DNA of 27,094 nucleotides from Dehalococcoidia bacterium (GTDB lineage: Bacteria > Chloroflexota > Dehalococcoidia > UBA2979): the NCBI GenBank assembly GCA_004297315.1, contig SCTU01000119.1:1-27094 (forward strand), given 5' to 3'. A program made the position numbers and the translations under genes. Of the stretch, positions 1-7,240 are shown one piece after another. The notes under the pieces are model-generated. The model saw only the letters and a program-made list of their open reading frames with translations, was not told the DNA's origin and made no database searches. Each line of letters begins with the position of its first letter. The stretch's first letter is position 1.

Positions 1-2
1 AC

Positions 3-689
3 GGCGGGGACAACCAGAACCCGGAAGGCCCGTTCTCGCAGTCGCCGATGCCGTGGCCGTTCATGTTCGACAAGTACCCGACGGCGAAGGTGAACGGTCC
101 GTGGTACGTGTTCGACCCGGCGAAGGCGTCGCAGATGATGCAGGCGGCGGGGTACACGGCGGCGAAGCCGCTGACGATGGAACTGGCGTCGTTCTACAAC
201 AAGAACCAGTTCTCGGGGATCGTGATCCCGAGCATCAACAACAACCTCAAAGAGGTGAAGATCACCTGGAAGGACCTGGACAACCCGACGCACGTGACGT
301 TGATGTCGGACCGGAACTACAAGGAGCTGATCGGCTTCCTGTGGGGTCCTCCGGGGTACTCGATGGACCAGTGGCTGTCGCCGTTCTACTCCTCGAAGGG
401 GAGCCTGAACTACGGGTCGATCGACGACAAGGACCTGGACGCGCTCTTGCTGAAGCAGCGGGGCGAGACGAACCCGGCGGCGCAGAAGGAGATCTGGAAC
501 CAGATCAACACGCTGATCCACGACAAGGTCTACCAGGCATGGTGGCCGGTCGCGCTGCAGCGGAACGCGTACCATAACTACGTGCTCAACTACCGCGCTC
601 ACGGTCTCGCTGGGCCGTGGGTCTGCTACGCCAACGATCAGGCGCGCTCGGTCTGGATCGACGAGGGCGCGAACCCCGGTCGAGCCTAG
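3..689 (+). CDS. ABC transporter substrate-binding protein, family 5, C-terminal part
   Basis: The reading frame is open from the first bases of the window, so the N-terminal part lies outside. The visible 228 residues look like the C-terminal lobe of the peptide/nickel/opine (SBP_bac_5, DppA/OppA-like) binding proteins. It has many aromatic residues, a segment reading DPAKASQMMQAAGY that is typical of the lobe-2 helix in this family, and a near-terminal stretch with EIWNQINTLIHDKVYQAWW, which resembles the family's conserved end of the domain. Such proteins bind oligopeptides or similar solutes outside the cell and deliver them to an ABC permease. No permease genes follow; the next element is a hairpin, so this gene is the last of its unit or stands alone. 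The ligand cannot be told from this part. Family call good, specificity unknown. Confidence 0.85.
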   Translation, partial: GGDNQNPEGPFSQSPMPWPFMFDKYPTAKVNGPWYVFDPAKASQMMQAAGYTAAKPLTMELASFYNKNQFSGIVIPSINNNLKEVKITWKDLDNPTHVTLMSDRNYKELIGFLWGPPGYSMDQWLSPFYSSKGSLNYGSIDDKDLDALLLKQRGETNPAAQKEIWNQINTLIHDKVYQAWWPVALQRNAYHNYVLNYRAHGLAGPWVCYANDQARSVWIDEGANPGRA

Positions 690-718
690 AGCGGGGCACG
701 TCGGGTCCATAGTCCGCC

Positions 719-748
719 GTGGGGGCGGGGCACAGTCTCCGCCCCCAC
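719..748 (+). terminator. GC-rich hairpin after the binding-protein gene
   Basis: A perfect 10-bp inverted repeat, GTGGGGGCGG and CCGCCCCCAC, encloses a 10-nt loop and begins 29 bp after the stop codon of the binding-protein gene. No T-run follows, so it may stop transcription only weakly or act as a 3'-end stabiliser. It is the only strong stem near this gene end. Confidence 0.6.
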
Positions 749-1099
749 ATGGACCGCACGGGGAGTCGCGTTTTGGCTGAGACCTCACGCCGGCCGCGAT
801 GTGACCAGGCCATCCGCCCGGTGGGGGTCGATGCCTGCTGCGTGAACGAGGTCGACCCCTGTCTCAAGCCGGCGTCCCACCAGCATCAGCCGACCGGCAT
901 CGCGCTCTGCGCCTTCCACTGGCAGAACGCGATGACGTTGGGCGGCCCTGAGGCCGGCCAGTGGCCCGTCGGCATGCGGATCCTGCCCTTCCCTGACGGA
1001 TGGGTCGCGCTTCCAGAGGCGCCTGCAAGCGAGGCCCCGCCCCCAACGCTCTGGGTCGAGCCGGCGAAGACCGTCGGTGGCCTGATCGTCGAGTTGTAA
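749..1099 (+). CDS. Possible small hypothetical protein (116 aa)
   Basis: An ATG at 749 opens a 116-codon frame; a GTG at 719 would extend it into the hairpin stem. I do not recognise the product. In its favour, about 84% of its codons end in G or C, and residues 50-90 form a plausible protein stretch with spaced aromatic residues (for example CAFHWQNAM and ILPFPDGWVAL). Against it, there is no clear ribosome binding site, the start sits on the edge of a hairpin, and the N-terminal third is Arg/Cys-rich and looks non-coding. It could be a real orphan gene, a decayed gene, or chance. Confidence 0.33.
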   Translation: MDRTGSRVLAETSRRPRCDQAIRPVGVDACCVNEVDPCLKPASHQHQPTGIALCAFHWQNAMTLGGPEAGQWPVGMRILPFPDGWVALPEAPASEAPPPTLWVEPAKTVGGLIVEL

Positions 1100-1192
1100 C
1101 CGCGCCGTCCGGCTGCCCTACCAGCCGCGCGGATCGGCCCGGTTGAACGACTTTGCGAATTCCCCGGCCCACACGGAGCCGGCCATCACCTC

Positions 1193-1360
1193 TCAGCCGA
1201 CCTCTTCGCTCGCCGCCGTGGCGGAGGGCACCACCGTCAAGAACATCGCCAGGAGCGAGTCGACACGCGTCGCGAGGATGCGGAGCCAGCGCGCCGCCGC
1301 CCGGAGGACAGGCCAAGTCGCGTCGTCGGTTGTCGGTAGCCTCGCACTGCGTGACGTCAT
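1193..1360 (-). CDS. Possible 55-aa small protein
   Basis: On the reverse strand an ATG at 1360 follows an AGAGG sequence seven bases upstream and opens a 55-codon frame ending in TGA at 1193. About 85% of codons end in G or C. The product would be amphipathic, with a Trp/Arg/Ala-rich middle and a hydrophobic run LLAMFLTVV near the C-terminus. I know no family. The frame is short enough to arise by chance in DNA of this composition, so this is only a candidate. Confidence 0.2.
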   Translation of the reverse strand: MTSRSARLPTTDDATWPVLRAAARWLRILATRVDSLLAMFLTVVPSATAASEEVG

Positions 1361-1466
1361 GGGCGGCCTCTGGCTGCGCCCCTTGGGTTACATTCACCAT
1401 ACGCTTGCCGTCGTGTCCGAGGGGCACCCCGGCGGGCGTGGAGTCGGTGGGGAGAGGAATAGATAC

Positions 1467-1958
1467 ATGGATGCGGCAGCGAAGAAGACGGCCCTCAGGC
1501 TGATCCCATATGGCCTGTACGTCCTGACGACGAAGGCCGGAGACTCCGTGAGCGGGGCCACGGTGAACTGGGTGTCGCAGATGTCGTTCGAGCCGCCCCT
1601 GCTTGCTATCGGCGTCAAGAAGGAGACGAAGTCGTTCGCGAACATCAAGGCCGGGGCGGACATGGCGATCTCCTTCCTCGGGACCGGGCAGGGCAACCTC
1701 GCCTTCGCGTTTTTCGGAGACACGCCGTTCCAGGGCTCCGAGTTCGTTGCGAAGGACCTTCGCGTCCAGACAGAGCCGTCGGCGTCCGGCGTGCCGGTGC
1801 TCGCGGACGCACCCGCATGGGCGACCCTGAAGGTGACCGACCTCGTCGAGCGTGGTGACCACGCGGTCGTCGTGGCGGAGGTGACCGACGTCGGGCTTCG
1901 GGCCGAGGCGCCACAAGCGCTGACTTTGAAAGAGTTGAACCTCAACTACGGGGGATAG
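1467..1958 (+). CDS. Flavin reductase-like, FMN-binding split-barrel protein
   Basis: The 163-aa product has the layout of the flavin reductase-like/FMN-binding split barrel. An early strand YGLYVLTTKAGD is followed by an S/G-rich FMN-contacting segment SGATVNWVSQMSFEPPLL, then the IGVKKETKSFANI turn, and it ends in LNYGG, a common family ending. Such proteins bind FMN and act as NAD(P)H:flavin reductases, as partners of monooxygenases, or as small electron carriers; the exact role is open. I chose the ATG at 1467 because GGAGAGG lies about nine bases before it and the family starts here. An upstream in-frame extension to 1143 has no recognisable protein character. It stands alone, 72 bp before coaE on the same strand. 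Confidence 0.82.
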   Translation: MDAAAKKTALRLIPYGLYVLTTKAGDSVSGATVNWVSQMSFEPPLLAIGVKKETKSFANIKAGADMAISFLGTGQGNLAFAFFGDTPFQGSEFVAKDLRVQTEPSASGVPVLADAPAWATLKVTDLVERGDHAVVVAEVTDVGLRAEAPQALTLKELNLNYGG

Positions 1959-2030
1959 CCTGCCCCGGCGCCTTCCCCCTGCGCCGATTTCCGCTAGCCT
2001 CTAGCCCGCTTCGGGAATGAGGGAGATGCC

Positions 2031-2717
2031 ATGCCGATGATCCTGGGTGTGACGGGCTCGATTGCGACGGGGAAGAGCGGGCTCTGCACGCGCCTCGTGG
2101 AGAAGTACCACGTGACGCACGGAGATGCCGACAAGATCGTGCACCGGATGTTCGACCCCGGAAAGAAGGGGTTCGACAACGCCGTGGCGGAGTTCGGGCC
2201 CGAGATCATCGGCGAGGACGGGATGATCGACCGCAAGAAGATCGGCGCGCTCGTCTTCGGCAACCCGACGAACATGAGCCGCTGGATGCGCGCGATCGGC
2301 AACATCGAGGACGAGATGCGCTCGACGATCGAGCGCTGGCGCGCCACGCTCGGGCCAAACGACGTCGCCGTCCTCGAGGCGGTGAACCTGATCGAGGCGG
2401 ACTACTCGCAGTGGTGCGACGCGACGTGGCTCGTGGCCGCTTCCGACGAGATCGCGAAACCTCGACTGATGGCCCGCAACAGTTTCAACGACGCGGAGGC
2501 CCAGCAGCGGCTCGACGCGCAGCGCAAGTGGCAGGACCGCGCCGCCGCCGCCGACCACGTCTTCCACAACAACGGCACGTACGAGGAGTTCCAGGCCGAG
2601 GTGGACGGGGTCTTCGAGGAGACGCACCGGCAGTTCCTCGCCGGCACCCTCCCGAAGTCGAAGTGGTTCGCCTGGCGCGAGGCCAACCCTCGCCCAGCGC
2701 CCGCTCAGGCCCAGTAG
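2031..2717 (+). CDS. coaE: Dephospho-CoA kinase
   Basis: CoaE phosphorylates the 3'-hydroxyl of dephospho-CoA with ATP, the last step of coenzyme A synthesis, in the cytoplasm. The 228-aa product opens with ILGVTGSIATGKS, whose P-loop (GSIATGKS, residues 9-16) is followed by the family's DADKIVH motif near residue 32. The segment CDATWLVAASDEIAKPRLMAR carries the lid/ATP-contact arginine region, and AADHVFHNNGTYEEF matches the usual end of the fold. Length is slightly above the usual ~200 aa because of a Pro/Ala-rich tail. GGGAG lies shortly before the ATG. It sits 72 bp after the flavin reductase-like gene and is closed by a strong hairpin at 2746-2769. Confidence 0.9.
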   Translation: MPMILGVTGSIATGKSGLCTRLVEKYHVTHGDADKIVHRMFDPGKKGFDNAVAEFGPEIIGEDGMIDRKKIGALVFGNPTNMSRWMRAIGNIEDEMRSTIERWRATLGPNDVAVLEAVNLIEADYSQWCDATWLVAASDEIAKPRLMARNSFNDAEAQQRLDAQRKWQDRAAAADHVFHNNGTYEEFQAEVDGVFEETHRQFLAGTLPKSKWFAWREANPRPAPAQAQ

Positions 2718-2745
2718 GCCGTCCAACCGGGCGGCGTCGGAGATC

Positions 2746-2769
2746 AGACGGGCGCCTCGGCGCCCGTCT
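2746..2769 (+). terminator. Terminator-like hairpin after coaE
   Basis: AGACGGGCGCC and GGCGCCCGTCT form an 11-bp perfect inverted repeat with only two bases between the arms, so about ten pairs with a four-base loop. It starts 29 bp after the coaE stop. No T-tract follows. Confidence 0.7.
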
Positions 2770-2770
2770 C

Positions 2771-2802
2771 GGTATTCAGTCGACTCGGCATTCAGCCGAC
2801 TT
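2771..2802. repeat. Two tandem 16-bp imperfect repeats
   Basis: GGTATTCAGTCGACTC (2771-2786) is followed at once by GGCATTCAGCCGACTT (2787-2802); 13 of 16 positions agree. The pair lies between the coaE terminator and the small Rho-N-like gene at 2899, where an operator or upstream promoter element would be expected. The function is inferred from position only. Confidence 0.55.
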
Positions 2803-2898
2803 TTAGCCTTCTGCCATGGTCGAGTCGACCCCGGCAAGGTGCGTTCGACGCGGTCTGCGTTACACCGGTCTCGCAGGTTGGCGAGAGGAGCGCACGAC

Positions 2899-3207
2899 AT
2901 GCCTAGGGCGTGGACGGCGAACGATGAGCGCCAGTACAAGCACGTGAAGACCAGCGAGCGCCAGCGTGGCCGCTCAGCCGAACGGGCCGATGAGATCGCG
3001 GCGCGCACAGTGAACAAGCAGCGGCGTGAGGAAGGTCGCACGCCCAACTCCCGGACACAGGGCACCGGCAACCCCCGGACGTCTCTCGACTCGCGGAGTA
3101 TCGACGAGTTGCGGAACCGCGCATCCCAACTCTCCATCGCCGGGCAGCGGGAGATGGGGCGGGATGAGCTGGTCGCCGCGATCCGGCGACGCAACGGGAG
3201 CGGGTAG
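2899..3207 (+). CDS. Small basic protein with Rho-N/SAP-like C-terminus (plasmid-stabilisation-type family)
   Basis: This 102-aa, strongly basic protein matches a widespread small family usually annotated as plasmid stabilisation protein or Rho termination factor-like. Visible hallmarks are an N-terminal W-x(3)-DERQYKHVK segment, a central AARTVNKQRREEGRTPN signature (residues 35-50) followed by TQGTGNP, and a C-terminal helix-extended-helix (about 66-98, SIDELRNRASQL...GRDELVAAIRRR) like the Rho N-terminal/SAP fold that binds nucleic acid. No function has been firmly established for the family; a DNA- or RNA-binding role is inferred. The start is chosen for the GAGAGGAG box eight bases before ATG 2899. 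An in-frame ATG at 2839 is ignored because it lacks such a box. The gene runs convergently into the deacetylase gene, and the two share a terminator. Confidence 0.83.
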   Translation: MPRAWTANDERQYKHVKTSERQRGRSAERADEIAARTVNKQRREEGRTPNSRTQGTGNPRTSLDSRSIDELRNRASQLSIAGQREMGRDELVAAIRRRNGSG

Positions 3208-3224
3208 TCGGCATCGCTACCCGC
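3200..3224. terminator. Bidirectional hairpin holding both convergent stop codons
   Basis: GCGGGTAG (3200-3207) and CTACCCGC (3217-3224) form an 8-bp perfect stem with a 9-base loop. The TAG in the left arm is the stop of the Rho-N-like gene; the right arm read on the other strand gives the TAG stop of the deacetylase gene. One stem therefore serves both transcripts. Confidence 0.7.
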
Positions 3225-3924
3225 AGTCCTTCGTGTACCCCGGTATCCCGAGGAGCGTGTCGAGCCTCACGGGTGTCAGGCCTCGCGCCTGCAGGCCTTC
3301 GAGGATGGCGGGAAGCGCAGCAACGGTCGTCGAGCGGTCGGCGCCGAGAATGCCGTCCTCGCCGTCGTGCAACAGGATGACCGAGCCGGGGCGGACCTGT
3401 TCGAGGATGTGCGCGGCGAGTCGCTGCGCGTCCTTTTCCTCCCAGTCGTCGGCCTCGTCGTCCCAAAGGACCGTGAGCATGCCTGCGCGTTTCACGGCAG
3501 CGTTCACAAAGCGGGTCTGCACGCCCCATGGCGGACGGAAGAAGGTGGGGCACTCACCGTAGGCCCCGAAGAACGTCGCCTGCGCCCTCGATACTTGCGT
3601 GTATCGGAGGTCGGTGTTTCCCGCGCGTGGGTGGTCGTAGGAGTGGTTGGCGAGCAGGTGACCGCGGTCGCGGAGGCGCTGCGCGAGTTCCGGCTGCTCG
3701 GTGATCGTGTGGGCGACGACGAAGAACGTGCCGGGGACTCCGTAGCGCTCGAGGGTTTCGGCGGCGGCGCGGGTGGTTTCGCCGTTCAGGCCGTCGTCGA
3801 AGGTAATCGCTACGAACGGCCGTGTGTCGGCGGCGTGGGTGATACTGGCGTCGGCGCGCAGCAGGAAGCGACCGCCGGCGACCGTGAGCAGCGCGACGGC
3901 GACGGCGGCGAGCGCGATGCGCAC
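3217..3924 (-). CDS. Polysaccharide deacetylase (NodB-type, CE4), membrane-anchored
   Basis: The product (235 aa) has an N-terminal hydrophobic anchor or signal (residues 3-22) followed by a NodB fold. CE4 motifs are clear: TFDDG with the catalytic Asp pair (41-45), the metal-binding NHSYDH (His94, His98), FFRPPWG with the conserved Arg130, a Trp-rich DDEADDW stretch, and LLHD with the catalytic His (184-187). Members remove N-acetyl groups from peptidoglycan, chitin-like or exopolysaccharide sugars outside the membrane. GTG at 3924 is preferred because a GAGG lies before it and the anchor begins here; GTG 3948 would overlap the upstream gene. It follows the GT2 fusion gene by 13 bp in the same operon, so it may edit the glycan that enzyme helps build. 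The substrate is not known. Confidence 0.87.
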   Translation of the reverse strand: MRIALAAVAVALLTVAGGRFLLRADASITHAADTRPFVAITFDDGLNGETTRAAAETLERYGVPGTFFVVAHTITEQPELAQRLRDRGHLLANHSYDHPRAGNTDLRYTQVSRAQATFFGAYGECPTFFRPPWGVQTRFVNAAVKRAGMLTVLWDDEADDWEEKDAQRLAAHILEQVRPGSVILLHDGEDGILGADRSTTVAALPAILEGLQARGLTPVRLDTLLGIPGYTKDCG

Positions 3925-3937
3925 GACGGCGCCTCGG

Positions 3938-5929
3938 TTACGGGGCACGTGCGGCCGCGCAAGACTCGGGTGGCGGTGACTGGATCGTGTATTCGAGGGT
4001 GCCCGCCGGACCTCTGAAGGTGAGGGCGGCGTGGCCCTCGGCGACCAGGCGGTCGAGGGTGGCCAGCTCGTTACTCGTGTCACGCAGGTTGCGACGCGTC
4101 CACTCGCCCTGCACAAGCACGCGGTCTGCGGCCTTCCGGGCGAGGAAGCAGCGGTACTCCTCGGTGCTTTCAAACGAGCGACGCTCGACGCTCTCGTCGA
4201 AGAAGTCCTGCGCCAGGACGGCGCCAGCCTGTAGCAGTTGGACCATGCCGTCCTCCTGGTTGGACATCGTGAGGACGCGGTAGTGCGCCGCCGGGTCGAC
4301 GAGGCCAGCATCGATGTAATCGGGGAAGCGGGGGAGGGACACCCAGCGCGCGCTGTTGGGGTTGGACCCGGCAAAGTTACGGAAGAGCAACGCGCCGCCC
4401 ACGAGCAGGATGAGGACGTGGAACCTGGTGACCCAGCGTGCGAATCGATGGCACGCCCAGGGCCACCACAACATGCTCGTGCGCTGCAACGTGATCTGGG
4501 CGGGGGTGACCCATCCCCAGCGGCCGACGTGGTCGATCACGGGGAGGTGGAAGAACGCCCAGATCGCCGGTGCGGATATGAGCGCTGCAGCGGCTAACCA
4601 CGGCGCGCGCCGCCATGGGAGCCGGCGCCGGGCCTCGATGTCTGCGAGGAGCGTGAGGCCGATGCCCACGCCGCCCATCAGCGGATGGGCCACCAGCGAG
4701 GCCGTGGCGAGGGCGGCGCCGCGCGCTAGACGCCCTCGGTCGAACTCGGCAGCAGCGAGGGCGGCGAGGGCCAGGGCCCAGATCGTCGGGAGTTGGAACT
4801 GGAGGATGGCGTTCCAGAGTTGCCAGTTCAGGACGACGGCGGCCATGAGCAGTGGGGACGCTGTCCTCGGCAACCACTTCGTGACCCCGTAGAGCAGCAG
4901 GAGTACGCCGAGCACCATGCTGGCGGTGACGGCCCAGTCGCCGAGCACGGGCCTTGCGAGCGCCGCCGGCAGCCAGGGGATGAGTCCGTACGGGAAGGTG
5001 AGCGCGCGACCATGATCGAGCCCGGGAATGTGGAGCGGGATGCCATGGCCGTTGCGCAGCGAGTGTTCGATGAACCAGACATGACCGTAGGACTGCGCGC
5101 TGTCGTTGCCCAGATAGACGGTGTGGACGAGCACGATGCCGAGGAAGCCGCTGAAGGCAATCAGGATGGCGACGGCGAGCAGCACCCCCACCCGTGACCG
5201 CTGCGCGGCGGGGACGTCACGCCAGCAGACGACGCGGAACCACGCGAGCGCCATGCGCAGCACGTGGCGCGCCGCATCCTGCAGTCGCGTGTTCGTCCTC
5301 AGCACCGGGACGCGCACGACGAATTCGTTGTCGACGTGGTAGCCGAGGCGCTGCGAGACGACGGCGAACTCGACGCACTCGCTGTAGCGATGGCCGCGGT
5401 AGAACTGCTGCGCGTGTAGCAGCGGGCCGAGGCGCATCAGCCGGTAGCCGCTTTCGATATCGTGCATCCGGTTCCCGGCGAAGAGGCTGCCGAGCGCCGT
5501 CATGACGATATTTCCGAGGCGCTTGTACCAGCCGTGGTAGCCGAAGTCGCGGCGCGCGATGACCGCGTCCGCGCTGCTTGCCTCCAGCCGCGCGATCAAC
5601 GCATCGAGGTAGGCGAGGTCGTGCTGGCCGTCGGCGTCAACATTGATGACGATGGTGTCGTCCGTGAGGACGCCCTGATCGCGCTCGGCCCGGAGGGCCT
5701 CCCATGCGGCCTGGAGCGCGGCGGACTTCCCCCGGTTGCGTGGCAGGTGGATGACCTGTCGGGTGGGGCCGGCGGCTGCCCAACCGTCGAGCACGTCGCC
5801 CGATCCGTCTGTAGACCCGTCGTCAGTGACGAGGATCGACGGGAACCCCGCCTGTTCGATCTGCGTGAGGACCTCGCGGACGGTGTCGCGCTCGTTGTAG
5901 ACCGGCACTACGACGATCCGGCGGGTCAC
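3938..5929 (-). CDS. GT2 glycosyltransferase fused to a multi-spanning membrane domain
   Basis: This 663-aa protein is a fusion. Residues 1-235 are a family 2 glycosyltransferase of the dolichyl-phosphate mannose synthase type: VVPVYNERDTV at the start, the nucleotide-binding DDGS at 36-39, NRGKSAALQAAW near 65-76, and the metal-binding DAD at 98-100 (VDADGQHD). After a linker come about seven or eight hydrophobic spans (roughly 247 to 530) and a soluble C-terminal part of about 130 residues (DYIDAGLVDPAAHYRVLT...). The latter two resemble large membrane proteins annotated as 6-pyruvoyl-tetrahydropterin-synthase-related, of unknown job. The likely role is transfer of a sugar from a nucleotide donor to a polyprenyl carrier, followed by use or movement of the product. 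GTG 5929 starts inside the stop of the MFS gene (GTGA overlap), implying translational coupling. Confidence 0.82.
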   Translation of the reverse strand: MTRRIVVVPVYNERDTVREVLTQIEQAGFPSILVTDDGSTDGSGDVLDGWAAAGPTRQVIHLPRNRGKSAALQAAWEALRAERDQGVLTDDTIVINVDADGQHDLAYLDALIARLEASSADAVIARRDFGYHGWYKRLGNIVMTALGSLFAGNRMHDIESGYRLMRLGPLLHAQQFYRGHRYSECVEFAVVSQRLGYHVDNEFVVRVPVLRTNTRLQDAARHVLRMALAWFRVVCWRDVPAAQRSRVGVLLAVAILIAFSGFLGIVLVHTVYLGNDSAQSYGHVWFIEHSLRNGHGIPLHIPGLDHGRALTFPYGLIPWLPAALARPVLGDWAVTASMVLGVLLLLYGVTKWLPRTASPLLMAAVVLNWQLWNAILQFQLPTIWALALAALAAAEFDRGRLARGAALATASLVAHPLMGGVGIGLTLLADIEARRRLPWRRAPWLAAAALISAPAIWAFFHLPVIDHVGRWGWVTPAQITLQRTSMLWWPWACHRFARWVTRFHVLILLVGGALLFRNFAGSNPNSARWVSLPRFPDYIDAGLVDPAAHYRVLTMSNQEDGMVQLLQAGAVLAQDFFDESVERRSFESTEEYRCFLARKAADRVLVQGEWTRRNLRDTSNELATLDRLVAEGHAALTFRGPAGTLEYTIQSPPPESCAAARAP

Positions 5930-7143
5930 GCGCGCCTCGGAAGGTTCCGCCGTCGGAAGCGGACGGCGGCGGTGGTCGCGACTGCAAGCAGGCTCGCCGT
6001 GACGGCGAGCGCAAGGAAGGCGTCTCGTGCGTCGGTGCTGGCGATCACGCCGCCCATGATGCCCGATCCGGCGAGGCTGCCTGCGGCCTCGGCAGACCCG
6101 AGCCAGCCGAGCGCGCCCGCCGGACCGCTCCGACCTCGGGAGAAGTCGATCACGACGGCAGTGACGAGGGGTGCGCCGGCCACGATGGCGGGGACGACGA
6201 GGGCCATCGCGAGGGCGAAGGCCCAGGCGGAGTGGGCCAGGAATGCGATTCCACAACCAGAGGCGACCAGGAAGTAGAGGACGGTGATTTCGATGAGGCG
6301 TCGTCCGGACTGCGACCAGCGCCCGACGCCGCCGAGCGCGCCCATCGCGATGAACCCCGCGGGTACTAACAGCCAGAGCACACGTCCCGCCGGCACCTCG
6401 AGGTCGCGCAGCACAAACGGCCAGAAGGTCACGAGCAGGCCGCCCGCGAGCGCGAACTGCCCGGAGGCGACGAGACCGAGCGTGAGCGAGTACATCCGCG
6501 GGGACCTCGGGAGCGACGGTGTCGCGATGGGTGACGTGCTTTGCCTCGACATATCCGCCGCACGCCGGAGTCGGTCGAGCAGGACGGCCGCCAACGCGAC
6601 GAAGACGAATGCGAGCGCGAAGGCGGCGCGTGGCTCCACGGCTGCGAGCAGGGTGCCGGCACCGAACCCGGACGCGACCGCCCCACCGGCGGCAAGGCTG
6701 ATCCAGGTGGCGGCGTTGCCACGTTCGGCCTCGCTGGTCGTTTCGCCGACGCAGTGCCGGAGCAGCACCCATGCGACCGAGATGCCGGCGCTCAGGGCAG
6801 CGAGCCCCACCAGGTACCCCGCCGCGCTCCTCGTGGTCAGCATCAGGGCGAGGCCGGTCATCGCGAGGACTGGCACGACCGGGAGGACCACGGAAAGACG
6901 CCGTCGGTCGGCGATCCAGCCGGCCGCGGGTGAGACGGCGACCTTCGTCAGGGCCTGGAGGGTGAGCGCAAGGGCGGGGAGGGCTGCCGACTGGCCCAGG
7001 GTGCGCAGGAGATAGGCGTTTCCGGCGGACAGGATGACGAGCCCCGTCATCCCGTCGAGCGCCGCGGCAGCCCCGAGCGCTGGCAGCACCTGCCGAGGCG
7101 GGAGCAAGAGCGCGCGCCGGGGTATGCGGACGCGGGCGGCCAT
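5926..7143 (-). CDS. Major facilitator superfamily transporter
   Basis: The 405-aa product is almost wholly hydrophobic, with about twelve predicted spans split by a central polar loop near residues 190-215. Between spans 2 and 3 it has GWIADRRR (residues 75-82), a form of MFS motif A (GxLaDrxGRR), which fixes the family. The substrate cannot be read from the sequence; drug or sugar export are both possible. ATG 7143 has GGGAG seven bases upstream. The gene is the first of a three-gene unit; its TGA overlaps the GTG of the GT2 fusion. Linkage with a glycosyltransferase and a deacetylase makes a role in moving a glycan or its precursor conceivable, but this is inference. Confidence 0.85.
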   Translation of the reverse strand: MAARVRIPRRALLLPPRQVLPALGAAAALDGMTGLVILSAGNAYLLRTLGQSAALPALALTLQALTKVAVSPAAGWIADRRRLSVVLPVVPVLAMTGLALMLTTRSAAGYLVGLAALSAGISVAWVLLRHCVGETTSEAERGNAATWISLAAGGAVASGFGAGTLLAAVEPRAAFALAFVFVALAAVLLDRLRRAADMSRQSTSPIATPSLPRSPRMYSLTLGLVASGQFALAGGLLVTFWPFVLRDLEVPAGRVLWLLVPAGFIAMGALGGVGRWSQSGRRLIEITVLYFLVASGCGIAFLAHSAWAFALAMALVVPAIVAGAPLVTAVVIDFSRGRSGPAGALGWLGSAEAAGSLAGSGIMGGVIASTDARDAFLALAVTASLLAVATTAAVRFRRRNLPRRA

Positions 7144-7240
7144 CCGTGACTCCCGTCGAACGAATCGACACCATCGGGTGGGATGGCAGGCCCGCCCGTC
7201 GCAGCCTCAACCCGGCCTGTGCAGCTCGTTCGCGGTGGGG

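Larger units (their letters stand above)
690..1466. other. 777-bp stretch without a confidently called gene
   Basis: Between the binding protein and the flavin reductase-like gene I find the hairpin at 719-748 and two small open frames of uncertain status (749-1099 forward, 1193-1360 reverse). I recognise no protein family, repeat, tRNA or mobile-element remnant. A long reverse frame runs through 864-1916, but it is rich in R, H, G and P and lies opposite the flavin reductase gene, so it is treated as a shadow. Confidence 0.5.

Noticed and set aside
1143..1466. N-terminal extension of the flavin reductase-like protein
   Set aside because: No ribosome site at 1143, the added 108 residues look random, and the family starts at ATG 1467.
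864..1916. Reverse 350-codon open frame covering the flavin reductase-like gene
   Set aside because: The product is Arg/Gly/His-rich with no fold pattern; the forward frame from 1467 has a clear family pattern and a ribosome site.
5930..7210. N-terminal extension of the GT2 protein to 1090 aa
   Set aside because: It overlaps the MFS gene in another frame and reads as Arg/Pro-rich non-protein sequence; GT2 begins at GTG 5929.
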